Assembly: GCF_002288925.2 (NCBI RefSeq)
Contig: NW_022098043.1
Coordinates: 6,062,901 to 6,126,900, forward strand
Length of the DNA stretch: 64,000 nucleotides
From: Delphinapterus leucas
Lineage: Eukaryota; Chordata; Mammalia; Artiodactyla; Monodontidae
Direction of reading: 5' to 3'
Under the pieces are notes generated by a model. That model had not been told where the DNA came from. It saw only the letters and a list, made by a program, of their open reading frames with translations, and made no database searches. The stretch's first letter is position 1, and every line of letters starts with the position of its first letter. Of the stretch, positions 22,470-32,640 are shown in pieces. The position numbers were made by a program, and so were the translations under genes.

Positions 22470-22690
22470 AACCACACAGAATTGTTAACAGCTCCCAAAT
22501 CCTGTTGTACCACAGGCTTAGAAAGGCTTAAACTGTTAAATGCATAAACTTCCTCAATAAACGGGCTTCTCTCGCCAGATCCCGAAGCCCAGCCAGATGA
22601 AAAGGCAGCCGCTGGAGGGAGGGAACTTCCCCGGCTGTTTATGGCCCTGCCAGAGTGTTCTGGAGGCAGTCTGCGACCAAACCCATCAAC
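22470..22690. other. Non-repeat island, candidate conserved element
   Basis: Between two MIRs, sequence such as aaccacacagaattgttaac, taaactgttaaatgcataaa and ggctgtttatggccctgcca is AT-richer and contains RUNX-like aaccacac. Its function is unknown. Confidence 0.3.
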
Positions 22691-22739
22691 CTGATGCCTT
22701 CAGGGTCCGAGGCCAGTCTGGGGCTGAGAGGGGGCAGCG

Positions 22740-22945
22740 CTGGGGCTCCAGGGTCAGATGACCTGAGTTCAAATCCTATCCCTTCCTAATTGGGTCACCT
22801 TGGACAAACAAGCTGCTTCACCTCTCAGAGCCTCAGTTTCCTCTTCTGTAAAATAGGGATGAGGATACCTAACCCCGAGGGTGACTGGGAGTCAGCGAGA
22901 CCCTGAGTGGGGAGCTGCCTGGTCCACAGGAATAAGCACGGGGGC
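22740..22945 (+). repeat. MIR SINE
   Basis: gacctgagttcaaatcctat, cacctctcagagcctcagtt and tcctcttctgtaaaataggg. Confidence 0.92.
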
Positions 22946-23019
22946 CCTGCCACCAAGCCTTTCTGACACCTCCAAGAAGCAGAGGAGATCAGAAGTAGGA
23001 GGCACGAGAGTGCACACCT

Positions 23020-23145
23020 GCCTCTGCCAACTATGAGGGGTGTGACGGTTGGCCCTCAGTCTCAGTTTTCTAATTAGATGGGGTGATTCCAGAAGGTAAC
23101 CGGGCAGGAAGGGAGCATGACGTGAGCACTTGGTAAATGTTGCGT
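23020..23145 (+). repeat. MIR fragment
   Basis: ggccctcagtctcagttttc then taattagatggggtgattcc, with gcacttggtaaatgttgcgt at the 3' end. Confidence 0.7.
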
Positions 23146-23313
23146 GGGGGCCGGGGGGGACTCTTCTCTCTGGCCGGAGGTTAGCCAGGGGTGGGTGGGC
23201 CTCCTTCCCCGAGGCCATCTCACGGCTTGGCACGAGGAGAGGAGGCCTACGGGGGGCTTCCCCACCCCTGAGCCTTTGCCCTGGAACTGTGCTCCATCCT
23301 GCCCTACATCTCT

Positions 23314-23370
23314 TTTTTTTTTTTTTTTAACATCTTTATTGGGGTATAACTGCTTTACAATGGTGTGTTA
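23314..23370 (-). mobile_element. Very short L1-type 3' end insertion (57 bp)
   Basis: An 18-base T run is followed by aacatctttattggggtata and tggtgtgtta. On the minus strand this is a roughly 40-base 3' terminus with an AATAAA-containing end and an A tail. Perfect 14-base duplications tgccctacatctct (23300-23313 and 23371-23384) show it is a complete retroposition event. Assignment to L1 is from memory of cetartiodactyl L1 3' ends. Confidence 0.85.
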
Positions 23371-23614
23371 TGCCCTACATCTCTTGATATGAAAGCAACG
23401 TGTCCTCCGAGGCTCAGCCGTGAGCCTCCCTCCTCCCCTCGGAAGCCCTTCTGGCTGCCCCCTCCTTTCTTTGAGGTCTCACAGACTCACACGTGAGCCC
23501 CTCAGCTGGTTATTTGTCAAACTCTTCTTACATCTCAGGGGCTCCTGGGTAATGGGGAGGTGGGCTGGGCAGAGAACATTCAGATATCCACTCACTCCCA
23601 GGTAATCACTTGTC

Positions 23615-23805
23615 CCAGCAAGCTGGAGAAAGCTGGGTTCGTATTCTGCCTCGGCTACTTACTGGCTGTGTGGCCTTGGAAAACTCACTGATCCTCTCTG
23701 GACCTCAGTCTCATCACCTGTAAATGGGCCTGATCGTATCGACGGGAGATTCAATAAGATAGTGGAGCAGAGCATATAACACAGAGCTGGGCACACGTAC
23801 CTCTC
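23615..23805 (+). repeat. MIR SINE
   Basis: tactggctgtgtggccttgg, ctctggacctcagtctcatc and acacagagctgggcacacgt. Confidence 0.9.
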
Positions 23806-24049
23806 AACCTTTGCCCTGGCCTTCTCCAATCCTCTCAGGACTCCTTTCAGCCTCTGCCTCGTTCAGCCCTTTGAGAGTGCTGGCAGCCCCTCTGCCCTTC
23901 TCCCTTGGCTAAGAATACTTCTCCTGTACCCCCACTCCCCCAGATGGCTGAGGGTCAGCAAGAGGCCAGGGTTAAAAAAAAAAATCAGTATCATTTCTGA
24001 CTTTCTTTTTCCTGCCTCCACCTCCTCCCATTCTCCAAAGCCCTGGGAA

Positions 24050-24245
24050 AATGGCTCCTCCTCCAGGAAGCCTCCCCAGCTCTCTCCTGACTCCCTCCTA
24101 AGTGCCCCAAGGGTACAGTTACAGATGGAGCCAACTCCTCTATACCAGACTGGAAGCTCCATGAGGGCAAGAAGGGCTTTCCTCATGTCTGCAGTCCCCA
24201 CACCTGGTTCAGGGACTGGCGCACAGCAGGTGCCTGAGGAGTCTT
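24050..24245 (+). repeat. L2 3' region
   Basis: ctcctcctccaggaagcctc and tggaagctccatgagggcaa, ending with actggcgcacagcaggtgcc. Confidence 0.78.
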
Positions 24246-24327
24246 ATTCACTGTGTGTTAGCTTCTTGGTCCTCTATGAAGACATCACCTGATCTCTCCA
24301 CGAAGCAAAAAAATCAGAAACTGGAGT

Positions 24328-24415
24328 TCAGTGAATGGCTGATGGCTGGCTGGCCAGCTGGCTGGATAGATGGACAAACAGACGGGTTAATGGATGGAGA
24401 GATGGATAGATATTT
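24328..24415. repeat. Degenerate (GGCT/GGAT)n tract
   Basis: gatggctggctggccagctg changes into gatggagagatggatagata; the units are mixed four-base repeats. Confidence 0.8.
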
Positions 24416-24984
24416 GTGAACAAAAATAGATGCTTTGAGAGCATATAGAAAAGGGGAAGTGGGGAGGGGGTACTTCTAATTTTTAAGAGCAAAAACTTGA
24501 ATAGCCTGTACTGGCCAGGGTCCCCATCCAATCCCCTTCTCGAAAGGCTGGCCTGTGTGGTCTCAGCTCTGGCCTGAGCCTTGGGGTCTGGAGGGGTTAT
24601 CTATCACCCTTCCCCCTCCCCAAGCTGGGCGTCTCCACCCTGCCCTTGAAGAGAAGCAGCAGAACTTTCTGTGTGGGGGTCTGGGCCGTTCCATCCACCC
24701 AGCACTCCAACCCTCACCCCCCTTTCCCCAGCCAGCACAGGCCTTGCCAGCTGGATGCCTCCCTCCTCCTCACCCCGAGACTGACCGCACCCACCCCCAG
24801 AGGCTTGCCAGACACATCTGGGCCACTGGTTCGGCCTCTGTGGGAAGGGCTGGAGCTGAGAGCAGGGTGGGAAGGAGGCCACCCTGAGGGTGGCCCAGGA
24901 TCCAACCCTGAGGGCCCAGAGAGGACCCCTGGCCCCTCCCTCCCTTGGCTGGGGAGGCACAGGATTCTGGGAGTGAAATAGAAG

Positions 24985-25640
24985 ATAAAGCCACAGGCAT
25001 AATATCCCATGCTGGTGAGTATGTGGGGAAACAGACACTCTCGAAGACTGCTGCCAGGAGGGTAATTCAGCCCAGCCTTTCTGGATGGTAATCTGGCAAT
25101 GTGCATCAAAAGCTCAAAAAAAGTACATCCCCTTTGACCCTACAATTCCATGCCTGGAGACATATCCTACACAGATGCCAGCAGCAGTGCAAAAAGGCAG
25201 AGGGACAATGAAGTCCATGCCAGCATTTAAGATAGTGAAAAACTGCAAGCAATCTACATGCGGATCACTAGAGAACTGGTAACTAAATTATGGTACGTCT
25301 ATCTATTATGGAATTCTAAGAGCCTTCCCAAATGATGATCCAACATGACGTGGAAAAATGCCCACAAAATATTAATAAGTCAAAAATCCTCATGTATTCT
25401 CAGAAGGAATCTATTTTTTCTTTTTAAAAAAATCAATATGTTTAAATACATCTAAATACACCTAGAAGGATCCACACCAGTCTGTTAACAGTGGTTACTC
25501 TCTGTGTGATTTTAATTTTCTCCTTTTGGCTTATCAGTAATTTCTAAAGATTCTACAAATAACCTGTATTGCTTTTGTGATAAGGAAAAGTTATTTTTTC
25601 CTCAAAATAAAAAAGCTCATTAGGAGAAAAAAAAAAGTCC
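24985..25640 (+). mobile_element. Old L1 3' end (L1M-type)
   Basis: Recognisable stretches include atggtaatctggcaatgtgc, tttgaccctacaattccatg, gtgaaaaactgcaagcaatc and ttaacagtggttactctctg. These follow the order of the 3' end of mammalian L1M elements, and the copy closes with an AATAAA and an A-rich end near 25630. No reverse transcriptase coding remains. Confidence 0.85.
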
Positions 25641-25679
25641 ACAGGCAAAAGACAGTGTTTGTAAAAGTCCTTATTTTTC

Positions 25680-25832
25680 TAACACTTTTCTAGGTATTTT
25701 CTCATTTACTCTGCACAGCAGTGCATCTGTTTACTCTGCTTTGCAGATGGGAAAACAAAGACCAGGAGAAGGTCCACTGCTTGCCCAAGGTCACACAGCT
25801 AGCAAGAGGCAGGGCTGGGGTTTGAAGAAACA
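25680..25832 (-). repeat. MIR SINE
   Basis: ctttgcagatgggaaaacaa and cccaaggtcacacagctagc, with gctggggtttgaag at the end. Confidence 0.9.
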
Positions 25833-26049
25833 GGTCTCCATGGCCAAGGTCAAGGAGAGGCCATGGGTGGGGGAGAGAGCAGGGCTAGGGGCTGCCAAGC
25901 AGGGCAGGGGGAGGAGAGGGAGAGGCTGGGAGGAGAAGCCCGGCAGCTGGGAACTGGGAAGTCTGAGTTGGAGCCAGGGGATCAACATGTGTGTGCAAGC
26001 ACCTCCCACCCCCTCACCCCCCCTAACCCGCTGGCTCGCAGTCCCTCTC

Positions 26050-26165
26050 CCTGTCCAAGCTAAACATTAAAAATCCCATTACACCCCAATAGCATCACGG
26101 CAATCACGCTCACTGTGGAACTGCCTCTGGATCCGTTATAGACGCACGTCTGCCGTGGGGAGAGA
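26050..26165. other. Non-repeat island, candidate conserved element
   Basis: aaaaatcccattacacccca, tagcatcacggcaatcacgc and ggatccgttatagacgcacg form a CpG-retaining stretch with no named repeat. Confidence 0.3.
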
Positions 26166-26408
26166 GGAGGTCCGGGTCCCCAGCGGTTGCTGGGCTGGGG
26201 GCTCCCTCTGATGGGCAGGGAGTAGCAAGTAGGGGCTTCATTAGGGAAGGAGAGACCAAGGGGCATAGGGATACGGAGACAAACTTGGAGAAACTGAGGC
26301 AGGGACACATTCACAGTAAATCCCATAAACATCTGGAAAGAGTCAGGCAAACAGACTCAGGGCTTGGGTGGGAGCAGCTGCTACAGAGGAGGAATTCCAA
26401 GGCCACTC

Positions 26409-26427
26409 CCCTGCCCCCCCCCCCCCA
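26409..26427 (+). repeat. Poly-C run
   Basis: About 15 consecutive C bases interrupt otherwise ordinary sequence; the length is probably polymorphic. Confidence 0.88.
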
Positions 26428-26639
26428 GCAAATCAGCTGGTGGCAAGCCCCAGTGGGAACTGTGATCCTGAGGAGGCTGGGGACTGGGGTAGGGGAAGGG
26501 GGCAGAGCTCCTCTGAAGGAAGTCCCAGGAGTCTCCCACCTGGTGTCTGTGTGGCCAGTGCAGGTCCAGATTAGGCACTCAATGAACCATGAATAGATGA
26601 ATGAAGCGGAGAAAGTCGTACCCCAGCTCTGCAACCACT

Positions 26640-27320
26640 AGGGCCTTGGACACCCACCAAACATGCCCTATACTGTCACACCTTGGGTCTTTATTCATGC
26701 AGTTTCTCGACCTACAATTCCTCCCCTCCCTTCACCCATCCACATCCCACTCACTCTTCAAGGCCTAATTCAAATGCCACCTCCTCCTTGAAGCCCTCCC
26801 AGATGCCCAGTCGGTAAAGCTGCCTTCTTCCTCATATTCTCAAAGTACTTTGCCTGGATAGACTTCATTTCTGGAAGGACCATGCTCTGCCTTATTCCCT
26901 TGTGTCTGAATGCTCTGCTTGCCCACGAGCCACTTGAAGCCAAACCGTGACTCTTAGGAGCTCTCCTCCAGCCATCCCAGGACAGCCTCAGTCAGCTCAA
27001 ATGACACCTCTTCCAAGAAGCCTTCCTTGAACCACCTGGCTAAAGCAGATCCTCCTTTTGATCTCTTTTGTTGTACCCTATATTTTTCTTTTCACTCCTC
27101 ACAGTTTATAACTATTTTATTTATTTATTAACTTTATTTCCTCCATCTTCCCCCATCCACCCACCCAGACCAAAACTCTGGGAGGGCAGTGAATGTGTCC
27201 CTCTTGTTCACATCTGTGTTCCCTAGCACTGGCATGTGCCTAGCTCAGAGAAGGAACTCAATCAATATCTGTTAGAGGGCTAAATGCACACAGGGGGTAC
27301 CCAATACATGCTTGTTGAGG
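26640..27320 (+). repeat. L2 copies, overlapping 3' regions
   Basis: Two L2-type segments occur in series: ttcaaatgccacctcctcct near 26770 and ctcaaatgacacctcttcca near 27000. The second runs to gcactggcatgtgcctagct and ends by about 27315. Confidence 0.8.
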
Positions 27321-27799
27321 GGTTAATTGGCTTTTCCGAGCCCCTCCCCTCCCCACTGTGCCCTGCACACAACAAACAGGCACTAGAGGAAGTTGGTCTG
27401 AATGAGTCAGTTTAGTCCATAGTTTCATGAACCACTCAGTGCACTGGGAACGCCCAGTCCATCATTAGCCACCACTGCCCACCCCTGGGATCGCTGCCAT
27501 TCCCCATGAGGACTCACCTACTCCCCCCCGCCCCCCACTCCCCACCGTCAAGTTTTCTCTAATTTGTATTTCTCTCAGAAAGCAATGGATTCTTTCCCCA
27601 TCATGTTATGTTTCAATATTAAATGGGTCTTTCCAAACCACACCCTCCCAGAGATTCTGCTAATGTCCCCTCCCACCCTTTAGGGTGGATGCTCCCTGGG
27701 GTGGTGGTGGGGCAGGCCTTGAGTCCTGCTTGGTCTGGCCAAGGATGTGCTAACACATTGTGTGTCTGAGCTAACAGTCCTGGTATAGGAGTATCAGTG

Positions 27800-27957
27800 C
27801 TGCTTGTTTAAAAATGCTGATTCTTGGCCCTAACTCAGAGGCACAGAACCAGACCTGGGGAATAGGTCTGCACCAGACCCAGGAATCTGTATTTTAGTAA
27901 ACTTCCCAGCGGATCCTGAGGCATAGTAAAGGCTGAGAATCCCTGAGCTGGAGACGG
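27800..27957 (+). mobile_element. MER5-type hAT-Charlie DNA transposon remnant
   Basis: The segments ttaaaaatgctgattcttgg, cctggggaataggtctgcac, aggaatctgtattttagtaa and gctgagaatccctgagc match the order of MER5A/B non-autonomous hAT elements. Confidence 0.8.
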
Positions 27958-28289
27958 GGAAAGCACTTTGCCAACCCCCAGATGTGAGCAATAATCATTC
28001 CTACACGTCCTGGGCTGGCGGGGCCAGTGCCTGTGGGACTTTGGCTGAAGCAGCCCCACATCTGGGTGGCTACACACATACCACAGCAGCAGCTGGTGTC
28101 CTTCTGGCTCCCTGAGCTCATTAATCACACCTTGACTGGCCTCCACTTACATCCAGTAGCCAGCTGGGCTGGGCTGGGCCTCGTCCGGGGGCTGGGGGGA
28201 GGGGGGAAGCCAGCGCTGGACACACTCTGCCCCAGCATTACCTCGAATGCCCACCCCTTGCAAGAAGCAGCTCAGACTCTGATTCTGTG

Positions 28290-28963
28290 ACAGGCCACCT
28301 CTGCCATGGCCCCAGGGGCCCCACCTCCTGGCATTTACATCCTGTGTAATTCCCTCCCCTGGAGCATGGACTGAATTTGGTGACTCACTTTTAATGAAGA
28401 CAATACAGCAGAAGTAATGAGATGTCACTTCTGAGATGAGATTATAAAAAGATGTGGCTTCTGTCTTGAGTGCTCTCTCTTTTACGCTCCCTCTCTCGGA
28501 TCATGTGCTCGGGGGAAGCCACTGCACGTGTGAGAGGCCCACGTGGGAGGGACTGAGGCCTGCAAACAACCACATGAGGGAATGTGGAAGCAGATCCCTC
28601 CCTGGTCAAGCCTTCAGATGAAACTGCAGCCCCAGCCTACAGCCTGCTTGCAACCTCAGGAGAGACCTTGAGCCAAAGGCACCCATCTAAGCCGTGCCTG
28701 GTTCCTGACTCTAAGAAACTGAGATAATAAATGCTTGTTGTTCACTACTGAAGCCCGTGCTCCACAAGAGAAACCACCGCAATGAGAAGCCCGTGCACTG
28801 CAACGAAGAGTAGCCCCTGCTCGCCACAACTAGAGAAAGCCCTCGTGCAGCAACGAAGACTCAATGCAGCCATAAATAAATAAATAAATAAATACATGCT
28901 TGTTGTTCTAAGCTGCTAAATTTTGGGCTAACTTGTTATGCAGCAATAGATAACTAATACACC
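28290..28963 (+). mobile_element. MLT1-like MaLR solo LTR, interrupted by a SINE
   Basis: Diagnostic segments are agcagaagtaatgagatgtc, agattataaaaagatgtggc, tgagaggcccacgtgggagg and the terminal agcaatagataactaatac. The TATA-like tataaaa lies near 28443 and the polyadenylation signal aataaa near 28726. The 28744 SINE lies within it; no internal gag/pol is seen. Confidence 0.88.
28744..28895 (+). mobile_element. 5'-truncated CHR-type SINE inside an MLT1-like LTR
   Basis: Only the 3' body of the SINE is present, starting actactgaagcccgtgctcc and ending in a (taaa)n tail; the tRNA head is missing. Perfect 13-base duplications atgcttgttgttc (28731-28743 and 28896-28908) lie within the LTR polyadenylation region, proving an insertion rather than a deletion remnant. 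Confidence 0.92.
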
Positions 28964-29009
28964 TCTTCATCTGGGCACCACTCCAGCCACAGTTCTTCTT
29001 ACATCTCTC

Positions 29010-29400
29010 CTTGCACCCTTAGCCACAGCCACACCAAACAATTGACCAGTCCCCCTAATGAGGCACACTGATTCATGTCCCTAGGTCTCTGCTGATGCTG
29101 ATCCAACCTCCAGAAGGACTGGGCCACCTGATTAATGTACACCTCTCCCAAGACTCAGCTCCAATGTCACCTCCTCTGTGAAGCCTTCCCTTTTTCTGTG
29201 CCCACCTCAGCCTGAGCAGTTCCTATTAAAACAAGTCTAACGCATTCCCACCCTTGTTCATTTACAGTCGGTCTCCTCTGCTAGACTGTGAGCTTCTAGA
29301 AGGCAAGGCCATAGTTGGATTCTCTTCTGTCTTACCTGGTGCTTAGCACAAGGTCTGACACAGAGGAGGTACAGGGTTGATGAGTGAATAACCAATAAGC
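29010..29400 (+). repeat. L2 3' region
   Basis: cagctccaatgtcacctcct, gtgaagccttcccttttct and gtgcttagcacaaggtctga. Confidence 0.8.
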
Positions 29401-29554
29401 AATGAGTGACTGATTCTGTTCCCCATGGCCTGTCTCACCCCTGCCATGTCCCAGGGCTGTGCACTTTCACACTCAAGTAAAGGAAACCAGATTTGTTGTC
29501 TTCCCTAAGAAACCAGCCTTTTCTCCCAATGCCCCCATTTCTTTTCCAAGACAA

Positions 29555-29822
29555 TCACAGCCCTGTAAGCTGGAATTCCTGGTTCCCTCTGATTCCTCTC
29601 CCTCCTCCCTTTCCAATCTGTCTCCCCATCTCATCTGACTCACTGCCAAAACGTCCCTTGACTGCACCCCTCCTCTTCCCCAGCACTGTGGACGCCCAGT
29701 CCATGCAGCCATCATCACCTGAGATCACTGCAGCAGCTCCCCCACAGGCCACTGCTCTTGTCTCTTATATACCCACTTATCCTCCCAGGACCCTTAAAAT
29801 GCTGCTTCAGAGGGCTGGAGGG
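29555..29822 (+). repeat. L2 fragment (tentative)
   Basis: cttccccagcactgtggac and cagtccatgcagccatcatc resemble L2 internal sequence. The pyrimidine bias makes the call weak. Confidence 0.4.
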
Positions 29823-30094
29823 AGGAGCCATGGGGATGGTGGATGCGACAAAATTTCATAAAGGTGAGGATCATTGCAATTACCCTGGGCTAAACTTTAA
29901 CTGGCTCTTCGAGGCCCCTGGAAAAGGCCCAAACTCGTAGCCTGGCATCTGGAACACCCCAGGACCCAATTCCAATTGGGAAGGCAAGAGGAAGTGGCAC
30001 AAGCAGGCTTCAAGTCTCCTATGTCACCACCATCACCACCATAGCTCACACTGCAGAGAACCTGTGCCACGCTGGGCTGTATATGTAGCATCTC

Positions 30095-30290
30095 ATTTAG
30101 TTAACATTTATTAACCTCCTACTGTATATTAGAAGCCATCAAAAGTGCTTTACATGTCTTAAGGTCTTGAATCCTCACAACTACCCTATGAAAGAGGGTT
30201 TCACAACTCGGATCAGGACGTCCAACTAGTAACCGGCAGGGCTGGAATTTGAACCCAGGTCTGTCTACCTTCACGGCCTTCTCACCACCA
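30095..30290 (-). repeat. MIR SINE
   Basis: gtgctttacatgtcttaagg, ctcacaactaccctatgaaa and gaatttgaacccaggtctgt. Confidence 0.88.
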
Positions 30291-30404
30291 TGCAGTACCT
30301 CGTACAAACTTCTTATGTTTACACACCACCTTGGTGACTCTTGGCCATAATCAAATACTACCTGTACTACTGTTTACTTAATATTTTTCTTTAAATTAAC
30401 TTAA

Positions 30405-30605
30405 GGGGCACAGTGGTTAAGAGGGTAGTTTGGAATTACATTACCTGGGTAAGATTCTGTGCTACCTCCACTTATTCACTGTATGAACTGTGTATGAGCT
30501 GTGATTTCTTCCTATAAAATGGCACTTTCCTTCATAGGGTTCTTATGAGGATTAAATGAGTTAGACATGTAAAGTGCTCAGCACACAGTAAGCATGATAA
30601 TCAGG
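30405..30605 (+). repeat. MIR SINE
   Basis: ggcacagtggttaagagggt at the 5' end, ataaaatggcactttccttc, and aagtgctcagcacacagtaa near the 3' end. Confidence 0.9.
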
Positions 30606-30614
30606 AGGGCTGGC

Positions 30615-30933
30615 TCACAGTGGAGCTGCACTTCCCCATCTCTTTGAATTGGAAGTAACCACATCACTTGCCTTGGCCACTGAAACGTGCATAGGAGTGA
30701 CATCTGAGCCATTCTGGGGGGGAAGATTTAGATCCCATATACAATCTGTCACACTTGCTCCTTCCTTCTGCCCTGGTGATCACAACATTCCAAATGGTGG
30801 CGCCTCCATCTGCTTGGCTCCCAGAGGGAGGAATCCCAAGCTGACTCACAATGTACATGTAGCATTAAGTGAGAAATAAACTTTTATTGTTTTGTCACTT
30901 CAGCGTGGCCTGGCCTATACTGACTGATACAGC
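30615..30933 (+). mobile_element. MaLR-type LTR remnant
   Basis: It ends with gagaaataaacttttattgt followed by tatactgactgatac, the polyadenylation and terminal region of a MaLR LTR. The 5' part is diverged. It follows a MIR directly and may have inserted into that MIR's 3' end. Confidence 0.65.
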
Positions 30934-31325
30934 AAAAGCTCAATGAAGGTTCTCTTATAAATGTTATTTACTATGACTTATACATTTTCTTAAAAAGGAA
31001 ACCACATCACTTTTGTAAATGAAGAAATAAAGTACCACCTGCCATCATTACATAATAATTAAAATGAGAACCATTTATCCTCAACTAAAATCAGCCTGCA
31101 TACCCCCCTGTAGTACGTACACATACCACCATTCAAGAAGTGCTGTTTAATGCCTCCCTCTAAGAAGCTGAACGACGGCTGTAGATTTGGAAACCCTGGC
31201 CACAGAGGGCCTCATGGTCAGCTCCAGGCCTCTGTGCTCACCAGCCTCCCCTCCCAGCTGCCAGGTTCAAGTCTGCAGCCAACACCAACTCCACACACTT
31301 GCAGGGGCACGTGCCCCGCCGTGGC

Positions 31326-31331
31326 CCTTAC
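31326..31331 (-). other. Intron 3 splice donor
   Basis: The minus strand reads TGCCGAG followed by gtaagg. The split codon (phase 1) would continue with the GCP residues encoded by exon 4, which is not in the window. Confidence 0.94.
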
Positions 31332-32016
31332 CTCGGCAAACAGTGCCATTCTCCACGGCCTCGAAGCCCGCTTTGCACATGCAGCGCCCGATGGGCACCA
31401 GCCACTCGCCGTCCCCGTTACAGTAGAGCTTGATGGGCACGTCCACCTCCTCCGCGTTGGCGATGCAGCTACCCCGGGCAGCCACCAGCGATGTGCTCTC
31501 AGCCCCTGACAGAGTCTCCTGGAAGATGGCGCCGTTCTGGATAATGCGGGGGCACTTGCGGTAGAAGACGCGCACGGCGATGAGAGACATGCAGCCGCCA
31601 TAGTCCTGGAAGGCCAGGTAGAAGCCACTGCGGGACACGGGCCCGAAGCTCCGCACCTCGGTGTTGATCTTCATGACCCGGCCACCAAGGTCCACCTGGG
31701 AGAAGCTCTCGTCGGCGGCAATGGTGTCCACCTTCACCCACGGGTTCTCCATCCAGTTGGGGAAGGTCTTGGTGGCCGAGTCGAAATCGGCCTCATAGTA
31801 ATAGAGATTGAAGGTCTCTTTGCAGGAGCCAGGCACGCTGGGGATGCTGCTGCAGTCACGCACCGAGAACTTCATCTCTACGTGGATGCGATGGGCGCCA
31901 CGGCGCCGGATGAACTTGGTCCGTAGCCAGTTGTTCTGGCTCGATTCAAACACATTGCACACCTGGTACGTGCGGATCGTGTTCATGTCCTCATCGTAGC
32001 CACTCACCTCTTCCCA
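31332..32016 (-). CDS. EPHB2: EPHB2 exon 3: most of the ephrin-binding domain and start of the Cys-rich region
   Basis: This is an internal exon of the EPHB2 receptor tyrosine kinase, a membrane receptor that binds ephrin-B ligands on neighbouring cells and controls axon guidance, cell sorting and vascular patterning. The minus strand reads through without a stop, beginning [20 protein letters not shown] and ending ENGTVCR. The 685 bases encode 228 codons plus one base (phase 0 to phase 1), corresponding to about residues 43-270 in human numbering. Cysteines fall where the domain disulfides are expected (62 with 184, 97 with 107). A run of further cysteines (197, 226, 241, 254, 256, 269) starts the sushi/EGF-like region, and NGT at about 265 is an N-glycosylation sequon. 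The segments [13 protein letters not shown] and [14 protein letters not shown] separate it from EPHB1 and other paralogues as I remember them. It is flanked by a cccgcag acceptor and a gtaagg donor. The identification is firm; residue numbers are from memory of the human protein. Confidence 0.98.
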
Positions 32017-32060
32017 CTGCGGGTGAAATGCTAGTCAGGTGGGGGAGGTAGGGGCTTAGC
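32017..32060 (-). other. Intron 2 acceptor with branch-point candidate, upstream of EPHB2 exon 3
   Basis: The minus strand reads ctgactagcatttcacccgc then ag, then TGGGAAGAG of the exon. The ctgac motif puts a candidate branch adenosine about 19 bases before the exon. A C-rich tract (cccctacctcccccacc) lies further upstream rather than between branch point and AG. The minisatellite begins directly beyond it. Confidence 0.85.
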
Positions 32061-32640
32061 CCCAGGGAACACCCTGTCTAAGAGGGGAGGCACAGACTCT
32101 TCCCTAGGGAATCCTCCAGTCTGATGGGGGTAGACAGAACACCTACCATCAGGGGCCTCCTAGTCTAATGGGGGAGGCACAGACCCTAGCTAAGGGAGCT
32201 TCCAGTCTGATGATGGAGACATGATGCTTACCATCAGAGAACTCTAAGCTGAGCGGGAGACATAGCCTTGGCTCTGAGGAATCCCCCAGTCTATGAGGGA
32301 GACATGCCAATCTGATGGGAAGGGCACACACCCTGCTCTTGGTATTGCCCTAGTCAACGTGGGAGATGTGACCCTTACCCCCAGGGGTAAGTAATCTGAT
32401 AAAGAAGACGTGGCCCCTGTTCCTGGGAAGCTCCCACCTGGAAGGGAAATCAGGGAGAGGCCCACCCTGTCTGAAAGCAGACAGAGCTTGTGCTTGGGGA
32501 GCTACCAGTCTGATGGGGGACACAGGAATTCTGCCTGATGGGAGCTCCCTGTCTGATCAGGGAGACACAGTCCTTGCCCTTGGGGATTCCCAGTCCAATG
32601 GAAGAAGAGCCCTCACCCCCATAACAGGAAGACAAGGCCT
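32058..32640 (-). repeat. Degenerate minisatellite, about 43-bp unit, about 12-13 copies
   Basis: A motif on the plus strand, roughly ggggagctaccagtctgatg plus ggggagacacag and a ccttgccct spacer, recurs at about 32100, 32150, 32192, 32230, 32277, 32345, 32390, 32420, 32495, 32535 and 32580. Unit lengths run mainly from 39 to 46 bases, with a few longer. It resembles the ccctgccctcatggagcttac part of L2, from which it may have grown. It stops within about 45 bases of EPHB2 exon 3, so it forms the 3' end of intron 2. Confidence 0.85.

Larger units (their letters stand above)
1..31331 (-). other. EPHB2: EPHB2 intron 3, 3' part of the window (partial intron)
   Basis: All sequence downstream of the exon 3 donor is treated as intron because no exon 4 (Cys-rich, then fibronectin III coding) is recognisable on the minus strand. 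The repeats are listed separately. In the following stretches I see no gene and no repeat I can name: 246-654, 1140-1530, 2251-2925, 3100-3310, 5411-5830, 7545-8110, 9990-10705, 12020-12475, 14700-15040, 16250-16500, 17190-17535, 18550-19005, 21070-21620, 22305-22740, 24540-24985, 25835-26640, 27325-27800, 27960-28285, 29825-30090 and 30935-31331. Some of these carry candidate regulatory features described under findings. Confidence 0.9.

Noticed and set aside
28290..30933. Endogenous retrovirus with genes
   Set aside because: Only LTR-type remnants are present; no gag, pol or env coding sequence can be recognised between them.
31218..31628. Arg/Ser-rich minus-strand frame overlapping exon 3
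   Set aside because: Shadow frame of the EPHB2 coding exon.
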